NCBI RefSeq assembly: GCF_002864045.1
Contig: NZ_PJPV01000133.1
Coordinates: forward strand, 22,195 to 86,194
Reading direction: 5' to 3'
Length of the DNA: 64,000 nt
From: Endozoicomonas acroporae
GTDB taxonomy: Bacteria; Pseudomonadota; Gammaproteobacteria; Pseudomonadales; Endozoicomonadaceae
Shown here: positions 16,985 to 24,929 of the stretch, one piece after another
How positions within the stretch are numbered: position 1 is the stretch's first letter
Layout: every line of letters starts with the position of its first letter
The notes under the pieces: generated by a model
What the model was told of the DNA's origin: nothing
Databases searched by the model: none
Seen by the model: only the letters and a program-made list of their open reading frames with translations
Position numbers and translations under genes: made by a program

Positions 16985-19900
16985 TCAGTGCCTGCCTTGG
17001 TTATTTTCAGGCAAGGTAACAGGATCAGCCTCGTCATCATACTCTGGAGGCAGCAGCAAAGAGTTCCTTGCAAGTGTGGAATTGGGCATCATTTGGTGAA
17101 AAATTTTCCCGTCATGTACGCTCGACTTCACAAAATAGCCGCGCTCACTGAGCAGTCGGGCACCCGGAGAGTCCGGCTGCCGGAGCATCTGCTCCAGTTC
17201 AGATTGTTCCAAGGTACCAACAGAGGGCAGTATAGCCTTCTGCTGCAGCCGTATCGTCTCAGTTTCCAGGGCATCCCGGATGTCAGCCGATATCCTGTTT
17301 TCGAGCCCGGGCTGGTTCGCCGCCACGATCATCTTTTCTGCCAGGGTCATTGCTTCGGGTATCCTGACTTGTCGAAGTTCCCCTTCATTGTGCAGGCGTC
17401 GATAAGCGCCACCGGACCCGGTATCCGGATCCCAGCAACCAGGCGGTTGGGGATCTGTATGCCGCCGGTGGTGTTCTGCTAAGCAAGGTGAAATACCGGC
17501 TTTCTCAGCGATAACGAACCGGACCAGATCGTTCAGGCACTCACGCAAACACTGATAGGGGTCCGGTGCCTGCTCAATCAGTAATCGTCGTGTATGGTTA
17601 TCAACCGGGAGATGGTATTGACTGGTGAACGGATTGGGCACCTGGTGATGCCATCCCCCGGTAATGCTGGCCAGATCCCGAAAGCTCAACATGACTGACT
17701 GGATCAGCAGAGTGAAGTCCGGGTTGTTGACTACGGACAGCAGTTCAATCTTTTCTGGCTGAAAATAGCCATCATGGATCATTTCACTGGTGTCAATTTC
17801 TGCTGAGTCCGGTGTCAGCCTGATCGTCGGAAAGTCCTCCCGTGGTGGTTTGACCCGCAGGATATCCACAGTATCCCCAAAGCGCAGTACCTGACGCAGC
17901 AGTAACTCTTCCTCTGTGCACTGGTGATCAGGAGTAAACGACGGATTTCCAGCATCCATCATTTTGCAGTTTTTGTTTCTCAGGGCGCTGGCCACCAGGG
18001 TAACCAGCTGCCCGGGGTTCTGTGGCAGTCTGGCCATATCACGCTGAAACAGTTCTGCTGCGCGCAGCTCTTCAACATTTTTATGCTCATCTTCAGCGAC
18101 AGCATCGTGGTAGAGTTCGGCAATGGGTAGTAACTCTTGCAACTCGGGATGCTTCAGCAGTAATTCCCGGAATGGCTTATGAAAGTCGGGCAAAACCTTA
18201 CTATCTATGAGGAATTCGGTGGCCAGTTGTGTGCGCAGGGCGTGATCCAGTCCGTGCCATTTGCGGTAATAGGGTTGTATGCCGTTCGCCAGGATGGTGT
18301 GTGCTCTGTTGGGATGGGGATATTGGTAATAATACTGACCGACTATCTGGGTAATTGACTTATAGCGACCATCAGGCAGGGTTTCCACGCCCTCAAAGGT
18401 TGGCGGTGATGCCAGAAAATTCACCAGCCAGTCCGGCTGGCATTCTCCTTGTTCCCTGCGCTGAACCACAACGGCAGGATTACAATAGTAATATTCCCCC
18501 AGAAAAATACTCAGCCTTTGGTCAATGGATCGATTGAGAGTCGCGGTACTCTTTAAATGCTCACGTAACTGTTCATCGTTGTATCGCCGGGTTGAAAATC
18601 TATTTTCCAGAAATTCTTTAACTGCATGCCCATAAACCGGCTCATTGGTAAAAAAATGATTATAAAACTCCTCGCCAAGCAGTCCAGCAGCCTTCCGATG
18701 TAGCTCTGAACTGTCCAGCTGCCGGTGATTCAAATGCTCGTGCAATGCTGTCCTCAGGATCGATACTCTATTAGCTATCATATAGTGTTTAGTAACGGGG
18801 CCGTCCCCATCATTGCAAAGAAGTTCCCACAGCACCTCGTTACGAATGGTATTGGCTTCATCGTAGGTCAACAGATTCGCCCGGAGAAAATGATTGGTAG
18901 ATGTTAATATTTCAAGATGATCTGCAAGCTGGGCTGATGTTTGATAACTGAGATAGATTCTTGCGCCGTAAGCGATGAGCAGGCAACACACCAGTGGATT
19001 ATAGTGGACAGGTGTTGAGTCTTTGTACCCTAATAAATAGGGAACAAACAAATTGTTATTTAATAACTCCCGGCAGATGAACACTTGTGCGGCAAAGGTG
19101 GGTCTGGCCTGTTCGAAAATGTAATCCCAGCTGGACTCGTTATCGTGTATCTCGAAATCATAATATAGCCAGGGAAAGTGTTTATGAAACGGGGTCTGCT
19201 CAAGCAAAGCTTCCAGTAATATATTCGGTAAACTCACTTTGCTGGTGACCTCGTCCGTCCGGACTGGAAGTTCGCTTATGAATGTTGCTGAATCACAGTT
19301 CTCGATGGCTGTCAGGATGGCTTTGATGTTGGTGCCAAGTGCCTTGACGCTGGCTGATACCGTGCTGACCTGCTCCGGAATATTTTTCAGTAGCTGCAGA
19401 AATCGTTCACCACCGGACTGACTCAATAACTGGTAAAGCCTGAGTTCCTGTCCGGTGAAGTTGCCATATTGAGAGAAGGCACGAATGTTTTGCCGCAGCG
19501 TTAGTGCTTGTGTACGGCTGATTTCCACCGGGGGAGACAACACCCCCTGTTGGCTGTTGTACAGGCACAGTTTTACAGGCTCACGGAACTCATCACCGGA
19601 CGTGTTACCTTTATTCTGCTCAAGCGTCAGAATATTGCCCATGACTTCTTCAAGGCGGCGAAAAGAAAACTCCCTGGTAAAGTCCAGAAGATAGCCATAG
19701 TGCATGCGGTCAAAATTAATGTGACAGAGAATTTCCGGATATTTGCCTGCTCCTGTAATGAACCGTTCAGACGGTTGGTGCAGTAAATAGCCATTCACGC
19801 CAAGGTGTCCTGAGGTTAAAGGTGATTCGCTAAACAGGGAGTGCTTTCTGTGATAACTCTCTGCTATTTTCTCTGCCAGAACATGCCAGCTGGTAATTTT

Positions 19901-20263
19901 CTTGGTGTATGTGAACCTGCTGCACGGTTCCCCCGAGGCATTCGAACCGACATCTTTTTTATAAGCCCAGAGCATATGGCAGCCGGGCGCAGGTTTCAGA
20001 ACCGTAATGACCTGGTCTGGCCTGGTGCCAAATTGATCCGGCCGCCTGGCTTCTATTGCATATTGGGCACCGGGTGACAATAAACTCACTGGCCTGTATT
20101 GATCGCCTGAACCGGCAGCTTGTAATGCATTGACAACACGAACTATCATCCCGCCAAACTGACCGAATGCGGCAACAGGATTGTATTCCTCTTTCTTGCC
20201 GCCTGTCGGTGGTGGATGAAATCCTGACGAACCAATGCTTGCTTCCGCCTGAGGTATGGACAT
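16985..20263 (-). CDS. Very large protein with HD/SidE-phosphodiesterase-like core
   Basis: Protein of about 1,092 residues from the ATG ending at 20261; a TTG start 26 codons upstream is less likely. I do not recognise most of it. Around residues 665-770 is the pattern WHGLDHALRT, then LLPIAELYHDAVAEDEHKNV, then ELRAAELFQRDM. That is an HG-x2-HA-x-R start and an HD pair on predicted helices, as in HD-fold hydrolases and the phosphodiesterase domain of Legionella SidE effectors, which act on ADP-ribosylated ubiquitin. No ADP-ribosyltransferase motif is apparent. No signal peptide or membrane helix is seen. It ends immediately after the convergent glycosyltransferase. The SidE link is from memory of the motif and is moderate at best. 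Confidence 0.5.
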   Translation of the reverse strand: MSIPQAEASIGSSGFHPPPTGGKKEEYNPVAAFGQFGGMIVRVVNALQAAGSGDQYRPVSLLSPGAQYAIEARRPDQFGTRPDQVITVLKPAPGCHMLWAYKKDVGSNASGEPCSRFTYTKKITSWHVLAEKIAESYHRKHSLFSESPLTSGHLGVNGYLLHQPSERFITGAGKYPEILCHINFDRMHYGYLLDFTREFSFRRLEEVMGNILTLEQNKGNTSGDEFREPVKLCLYNSQQGVLSPPVEISRTQALTLRQNIRAFSQYGNFTGQELRLYQLLSQSGGERFLQLLKNIPEQVSTVSASVKALGTNIKAILTAIENCDSATFISELPVRTDEVTSKVSLPNILLEALLEQTPFHKHFPWLYYDFEIHDNESSWDYIFEQARPTFAAQVFICRELLNNNLFVPYLLGYKDSTPVHYNPLVCCLLIAYGARIYLSYQTSAQLADHLEILTSTNHFLRANLLTYDEANTIRNEVLWELLCNDGDGPVTKHYMIANRVSILRTALHEHLNHRQLDSSELHRKAAGLLGEEFYNHFFTNEPVYGHAVKEFLENRFSTRRYNDEQLREHLKSTATLNRSIDQRLSIFLGEYYYCNPAVVVQRREQGECQPDWLVNFLASPPTFEGVETLPDGRYKSITQIVGQYYYQYPHPNRAHTILANGIQPYYRKWHGLDHALRTQLATEFLIDSKVLPDFHKPFRELLLKHPELQELLPIAELYHDAVAEDEHKNVEELRAAELFQRDMARLPQNPGQLVTLVASALRNKNCKMMDAGNPSFTPDHQCTEEELLLRQVLRFGDTVDILRVKPPREDFPTIRLTPDSAEIDTSEMIHDGYFQPEKIELLSVVNNPDFTLLIQSVMLSFRDLASITGGWHHQVPNPFTSQYHLPVDNHTRRLLIEQAPDPYQCLRECLNDLVRFVIAEKAGISPCLAEHHRRHTDPQPPGCWDPDTGSGGAYRRLHNEGELRQVRIPEAMTLAEKMIVAANQPGLENRISADIRDALETETIRLQQKAILPSVGTLEQSELEQMLRQPDSPGARLLSERGYFVKSSVHDGKIFHQMMPNSTLARNSLLLPPEYDDEADPVTLPENNQGRH

Positions 20264-20717
20264 ATCAAGGGTCTCAATGAATTTAAAATCGTATATCGGA
20301 CTGCACGGGAGTAAGGCTCCGCCTGAGTGAAATGAGCACAAACTTCAGACACCGAAAATATCGAAAGGTTCCCCGTAATCTGGCAGCCCGGGCAGGTGCC
20401 ATGTAAGGCACAGCGGAGGAAGTACCGCCGCAGTCATGTCACCGAAGTTGCAGTGCAGCACATTCTTGTCCTCAATAATCATTATCAATTACATGGCGCG
20501 CCGTGCTCTGTAGCGTGCTCGAATAAGTTCCTACCCTCTTCAGTAATTGCCTCAAACCCTGCAAAAAATTGATCCAGGTCAATCGGTTGTTTGTTGACTG
20601 GCTCGTATTATCAGCACTATTTCACCAGTTCATTATTTGTACAGAGATGCATTTTGTCAGGGGTAACACTACCTGTTTGTGTGCTGGTTTCCGGTTTTAG
20701 TGATAACGGTAAAATAA
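20264..20717. other. Divergent spacer upstream of dms operon 2
   Basis: Contains the leader of the large HD-like gene on the minus strand and the FNR-type promoter of dms operon 2 on the plus strand. No further gene is supported. Confidence 0.6.
20569..20611 (+). promoter_or_regulatory. FNR-type promoter of dms operon 2
   Basis: TTGAT-CCAG-GTCAA at 20569-20582 matches the FNR consensus at nine of ten defined bases. A -10-like TATTAT sits at 20606-20611, 37 bases after the start of the FNR-like site, exactly as at dms operon 1. This is class II activation geometry and predicts induction without oxygen. Transcription would begin near 20617. Confidence 0.75.
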
Positions 20718-23147
20718 ATGAAGAAACTTCTCGATAGTGCGCTGTCGTCTGTCATCAAGCGAAGAACGTTTATCAAGTGGGGGACTGCTGCGGGCAGTGC
20801 CGCTGTTGTCGCTGGCAATGCGCTGCCTCTGAAAGCCATGGCAACGGATTCAACACAGGCAAAAGCCGCTGAAGACCAGGTGACCTGGTCTGCCTGTATG
20901 GTGAACTGTGGCAGCCGCTGTCCTCTCCAGGTGCATACCAAAGATGGCATTATCACCCATGTTGAATCGGATAACCGGGGCGATGACATATACGGTGATC
21001 ATCAGATTCGCGCCTGTCTGCGCGGTCGCTCCATCAAGCAACGGGTATACAACCCTGATCGTCTGAAATACCCCATGAAGCGGGTTGGCAAGCGTGGGGA
21101 AGGCCGCTTTGAGCGCATCAGCTGGGATGAGGCGCTGGATACCATCGCCAGACAGTTGCAGTACACCATCGATACTTACGGTAACGATGCGATCTATTAT
21201 CAGTATGGCTCCGGAACCCAGGGTTATAAGACCGACGGGCCTTTTGCCTCCAAGCGTCTGCTGAATATGCTCGGTGGCTTTCTGCCTTACTACGGTAACT
21301 ACAGCTGGGGACAGATTCAGCGTGCTCTGCCGTTTACTTATGGCGGTGGACGTCCAGCGGCGTTCGGCAGTTTAACCAGTGAAATCGCCAATGCAGAATT
21401 GCTGGTCATGTTTGGTTACAATCCGGCAGAGACCCGCATGAGTGGCGGTGGGGAAATCTACGAGCACATCAACTCGGTGAACAGCAAAAATGTGCGCACC
21501 ATCATCATTGACCCGCGTTATACCGACACCATGCTGGGCAAAGAGTCTGAGTGGATTCCAATTCGCCCGGGGACCGATGCTGCCCTGGTAGAAGCCATGG
21601 CCTGGGTGCTGATCAACGAAAAGATGGTGGATGAAGCATTCCTCGAGAAGTTCTGTGTTGGCTATGATGAAAAAACGCTGCCAGTCAGTGCACCGAAGAA
21701 TGGCCACTACAAAGCGCACATTCTGGGCCGGGGTGCGGATGGCATCGAGAAAACCCCTGAGTGGGCGGCAAAAATTACCGGTATTCCAGCGAAAAAAATC
21801 ATTCAGCTGGCCCGGGAAATTGGCAGGGCCAAACCTGCTTACATTATTCAGGGTACCGGTATTCAGCGTCAGGCCAACGGTGAACAGGCGAGCCGTGCCA
21901 TCTGCATGCTGCCAATTCTGACCGGCAATATTGGCCTTGCTGGCACCAACACCGGCGAAATGCCAGGCAACTATGGCTTCCCGGTGAAAACTCTGCCCAT
22001 GGGTACCAACCCGATCAAGACAGCGATTCCATTCTTCAAATGGACAGATGCGATTCATCGTCACCATGAAATGACGGATAAGACCGATGCCCTGCAGGGC
22101 GGCACGTCACTGAAGAATCCGATCAAGTTCATCTGGCAATATGCGGGCAATATCACGGTTAACCAGCACTCTGATATCAACCGGACCAAAGAGATCCTGT
22201 CTGATGAGAGCCTGTGTGAGTTTATCCTGGTGTTTGAAAACCATATGACACCCACCGCACGGTTCGCGGATATTCTGCTGCCGGATATCACCACCATTGA
22301 AAATTATGAAGTGGCCAGCAACGGCTATGCCTCGGGCAGTCTGGGGGCGGTGATTCCGCTGGTGCCTGCTATTGCCCCGATGTACGAGTGCCGCAGTGCA
22401 TACGACATCTGTGCAGGTATTGCCAAACGCTTTGGTCTGGAAGCGCAGTACACAGAAGGCAAGACCCATGAGCAGTGGGTGGCGGAACTGTACGAACAGA
22501 TGCGTAAAGAACAGCCTCAGTTGCCAACACTGGAAGACCTGCGTCGTGACGGCCCCTACAAACAGCTGGCACCGAAGCATATTCGCATCGCTCTGGAAGG
22601 TTTCCGTAAGGATCCTGTGAACCATCCTCTGGGTACCCCATCCGGGAAAATCGAAATTTACTCCGAACAACTGGCGACCATTGCCGCTGAGTGGAAGCTG
22701 CCGGAAGGGGATGTGGTGACACCGCTGCCACAGTATGTCACCACCTGGGAAAGCCATCTGGATCCGCTGACTGAGAAGTATCCGCTGCAGCTGATTGGTT
22801 TTCACACCAAGGGCCGTGTGCACTCCACATACCACAACGTCGCTTTCCTGCGTGAAGCAGTGACCGATGCCGTATGGCTGAATCCGGCAGATGCACAGGC
22901 CCGGGGAATCAAAGATGGTGACATGCTGAAAGTCTGGAATGACCGTGGCGAGACCCGGGTTCCGGCTAAAGTCAGCCCCCGGATTATGCCGGGTGTTGCT
23001 GCCCTGGCAGAAGGTGCCTGGTACGCACCGGGTAAAGACGGTGTTGACCGTGGTGGCTCATTCAACGTGCTGACCACTCAGCGCAGTACGCCGCTGTCCA
23101 AGGGTAACCCGATGCACACCAATCTGGTTGAAATTGCCAAGGCATAA
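20718..23147 (+). CDS. dmsA: Anaerobic DMSO reductase catalytic subunit, copy 2
   Basis: Second Tat-exported molybdopterin oxidoreductase of 809 residues (signal KRRTFIKWGTAAG). It has the same plan as copy 1: FS0 Cys cluster SACMVNCGSRC and IRACLRGRS, Mo-ligand Ser at residue 196 (YYGNYSWGQIQ), C-terminal TPLSKGNP. It is clearly diverged from copy 1 across the whole chain, including around the active site (GSGTQGYKTDG against GTGTLGGTVSK), so substrate preference may differ. This contrasts with the near-identity of the downstream dmsBC genes. E. coli also has dms paralogues (ynfEF), but those do not show this BC identity. Confidence 0.9.
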   Translation: MKKLLDSALSSVIKRRTFIKWGTAAGSAAVVAGNALPLKAMATDSTQAKAAEDQVTWSACMVNCGSRCPLQVHTKDGIITHVESDNRGDDIYGDHQIRACLRGRSIKQRVYNPDRLKYPMKRVGKRGEGRFERISWDEALDTIARQLQYTIDTYGNDAIYYQYGSGTQGYKTDGPFASKRLLNMLGGFLPYYGNYSWGQIQRALPFTYGGGRPAAFGSLTSEIANAELLVMFGYNPAETRMSGGGEIYEHINSVNSKNVRTIIIDPRYTDTMLGKESEWIPIRPGTDAALVEAMAWVLINEKMVDEAFLEKFCVGYDEKTLPVSAPKNGHYKAHILGRGADGIEKTPEWAAKITGIPAKKIIQLAREIGRAKPAYIIQGTGIQRQANGEQASRAICMLPILTGNIGLAGTNTGEMPGNYGFPVKTLPMGTNPIKTAIPFFKWTDAIHRHHEMTDKTDALQGGTSLKNPIKFIWQYAGNITVNQHSDINRTKEILSDESLCEFILVFENHMTPTARFADILLPDITTIENYEVASNGYASGSLGAVIPLVPAIAPMYECRSAYDICAGIAKRFGLEAQYTEGKTHEQWVAELYEQMRKEQPQLPTLEDLRRDGPYKQLAPKHIRIALEGFRKDPVNHPLGTPSGKIEIYSEQLATIAAEWKLPEGDVVTPLPQYVTTWESHLDPLTEKYPLQLIGFHTKGRVHSTYHNVAFLREAVTDAVWLNPADAQARGIKDGDMLKVWNDRGETRVPAKVSPRIMPGVAALAEGAWYAPGKDGVDRGGSFNVLTTQRSTPLSKGNPMHTNLVEIAKA

Positions 23148-23167
23148 CAGGATAGGAATAACGTTCG

Positions 23168-23803
23168 ATGAAACAACCCTCAATAAAACAACTGGGATTT
23201 TACGTCGACACGGCCAAGTGTACGGGCTGCAAAACCTGTCAATTGTCGTGCAAAGATGAGAATGACCTGAAAGTCGGCGTGAACTGGCGCCGGGTCTATG
23301 AATACGGCGGTGGTAGCTGGCTTCAGAACGAAGACGGCACCTACGCCCAGGACGTGTTTGCCTATTACACCTCCATCAGCTGTAACCACTGTGCCAAGCC
23401 AGCCTGTACCAGGGCCTGCCCAACCGGTGCCATGCATAAGCGTGACCAGGACGGCCTGGTGCTGGTTAACGCCGACGTCTGTGTTGGCTGTCGTTACTGT
23501 GAAATGGCCTGCCCCTACGGCGCACCGCAGTTTGATGCCGAGAAGAAAGTCATGACCAAGTGTGACGGCTGTTTCGACCGGGTTGAGCAGGGCAAGCAGC
23601 CGATCTGTATCGAATCCTGCCCGCTACGTGCCCTGGATTTTGGTCCGATTGATGAGCTGCGTGCCAAATACGGCACGGAAGCGGATATTGCGCCACTGCC
23701 GGACTCCTCTCTGACTGAGCCATCGCTGGTGATGAAGGCGAGCCGTCATGCCAAACCTTCCGGTGACAAGACCGGACGCATTATGAACACTCGGGAGGTA
23801 TAA
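23168..23803 (+). CDS. dmsB: DMSO reductase iron-sulphur subunit, copy 2
   Basis: Protein of 211 residues with the same four [4Fe-4S] Cys groups as copy 1, differing at only two positions. The nucleotide sequence is also almost unchanged, including most silent positions. The spacer from dmsA (AACAGGATAGGAATAACG) is nearly the same as in operon 1. Confidence 0.94.
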   Translation: MKQPSIKQLGFYVDTAKCTGCKTCQLSCKDENDLKVGVNWRRVYEYGGGSWLQNEDGTYAQDVFAYYTSISCNHCAKPACTRACPTGAMHKRDQDGLVLVNADVCVGCRYCEMACPYGAPQFDAEKKVMTKCDGCFDRVEQGKQPICIESCPLRALDFGPIDELRAKYGTEADIAPLPDSSLTEPSLVMKASRHAKPSGDKTGRIMNTREV

Positions 23804-23805
23804 CC

Positions 23806-24648
23806 ATGCATGAGTTGTCACTGGTATTTTTTACGGTGTTGGCACAGGGCACCGTTGGCCTGTTCCTGATACTGGCCAGCCTGCTGATGGCGAACAGTGA
23901 TGCCAATCGTCAGCAGTTGTTGAATAAACTGCTGATGGTGGTTCTGGTGCTGCTGGGTATCTCCGGCGCTGCCGCCATGACCCACCTGGGCCAGCCATTG
24001 CGTGCCATAAACGTGATCTTTGGTCTGGAGCACCTGTCAGCACTGAGCGTTGAGATCATCACTACTGTGCTGTTTGGTGGAGCTGTTTTCACTTATGTGG
24101 CCATGGTGCACTTCGGTATCCTGGCCAAGTTGCAGAAGCTGGTTCTGGCGGGAGCCATGGTATTGGGCGTGCTGTTACTGCTGGCCATTGCCAATGTGTA
24201 CACCCTGGCCACGGTGCCTGCCTGGAACAGCGGCTGGACCATCTTCCAGTTTGTTATGACCGCTTTTGTGGTGGGTATCCCGGCGGCGGCGCTGATGCTG
24301 AGAAGTCAGTCGGCCACCTTAGGTGCTTTCCAGAAAAACGCTGATCGTGCGCTGGCCACCTTGGGCTTTATCACTCTGGGTCTGGTGCTGGTGGGTTATC
24401 CGCTGTACCTGTTCTGGCTGGGTCAGGTTGACCTGCCTGCTAACCCGCTGGGTCTGTTTGACTACCACGGTCGTCTGATGCTGGCCCGTCTCGGTCTGTT
24501 GTTTGCCGGTCTGGGCGTTTGGGTGATGGCTGCCACTCGTGGTAATAACTCAGCGGCAGGTCTGGCAGGGGTGAGTACCGTCCTGGTGCTCACGGCTGAA
24601 CTGTGTGGTCGTATCTTCTTCTATGACCTGCATCTGTCGCCTATGTGA
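23806..24648 (+). CDS. dmsC: DMSO reductase membrane anchor, copy 2
   Basis: Menaquinol-oxidising membrane anchor of 280 residues with about eight helices. The GGAGG ribosome site lies in the dmsB 3' end. Near-identical to copy 1 from about codon 90 to the last ten codons; most differences are in the first third. The gene converges on pilY1 with a palindromic element between them. Confidence 0.92.
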   Translation: MHELSLVFFTVLAQGTVGLFLILASLLMANSDANRQQLLNKLLMVVLVLLGISGAAAMTHLGQPLRAINVIFGLEHLSALSVEIITTVLFGGAVFTYVAMVHFGILAKLQKLVLAGAMVLGVLLLLAIANVYTLATVPAWNSGWTIFQFVMTAFVVGIPAAALMLRSQSATLGAFQKNADRALATLGFITLGLVLVGYPLYLFWLGQVDLPANPLGLFDYHGRLMLARLGLLFAGLGVWVMAATRGNNSAAGLAGVSTVLVLTAELCGRIFFYDLHLSPM

Positions 24649-24718
24649 TCAATATAATTATCATGTAAGCGAGTAAATGCAGAACACCTGAGTTATAAGC
24701 ATAATAGCCTGAAAATCC

Positions 24719-24886
24719 CTAGGAGCCTGTCCGAGAATAGCGCCCGTAGCGAGGATGGCAGAAAATTGAGGATAAAAATTTCGTTTTGTGAGGTGAATAG
24801 CGGGGCTATTTGCCGAACAAAACGGAATTTTTAGACCAATTTGCTGCCACCGCAGTAGGGCAGTCTATTCTCGGACAGGCTCCTAG
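24719..24886. mobile_element. Long palindromic MITE-like element, family P1, copy 1
   Basis: About 168 bp. The ends are perfect inverted repeats of about 22 bp (starting CTAGGAGCCTGTCCGAGAA). The palindrome continues inward imperfectly: GGCAGAAAATTG and its partner CAATTTGCTGCC, AAAATTTCGTTTTG and its partner CAAAACGGAATTTT, then a central AATAGCGGGGCTATT hairpin. As RNA it would fold into one long hairpin. No coding frame. It sits between convergent dmsC and pilY1 and could end transcription from both. A close copy is at 40103-40278 and a fragment at 63552-63593. Confidence 0.85.
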
Positions 24887-24929
24887 ACAGGGCTTTTCAG
24901 GTTCTGCTGGTTCTTTTTACCGCAACTGT

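Noticed and set aside
20475..20486. Fur-box-like ATAATCATTATC
   Set aside because: Only two of three hexamers fit the Fur consensus, no iron-related gene is adjacent, and such AT-rich matches are common by chance.
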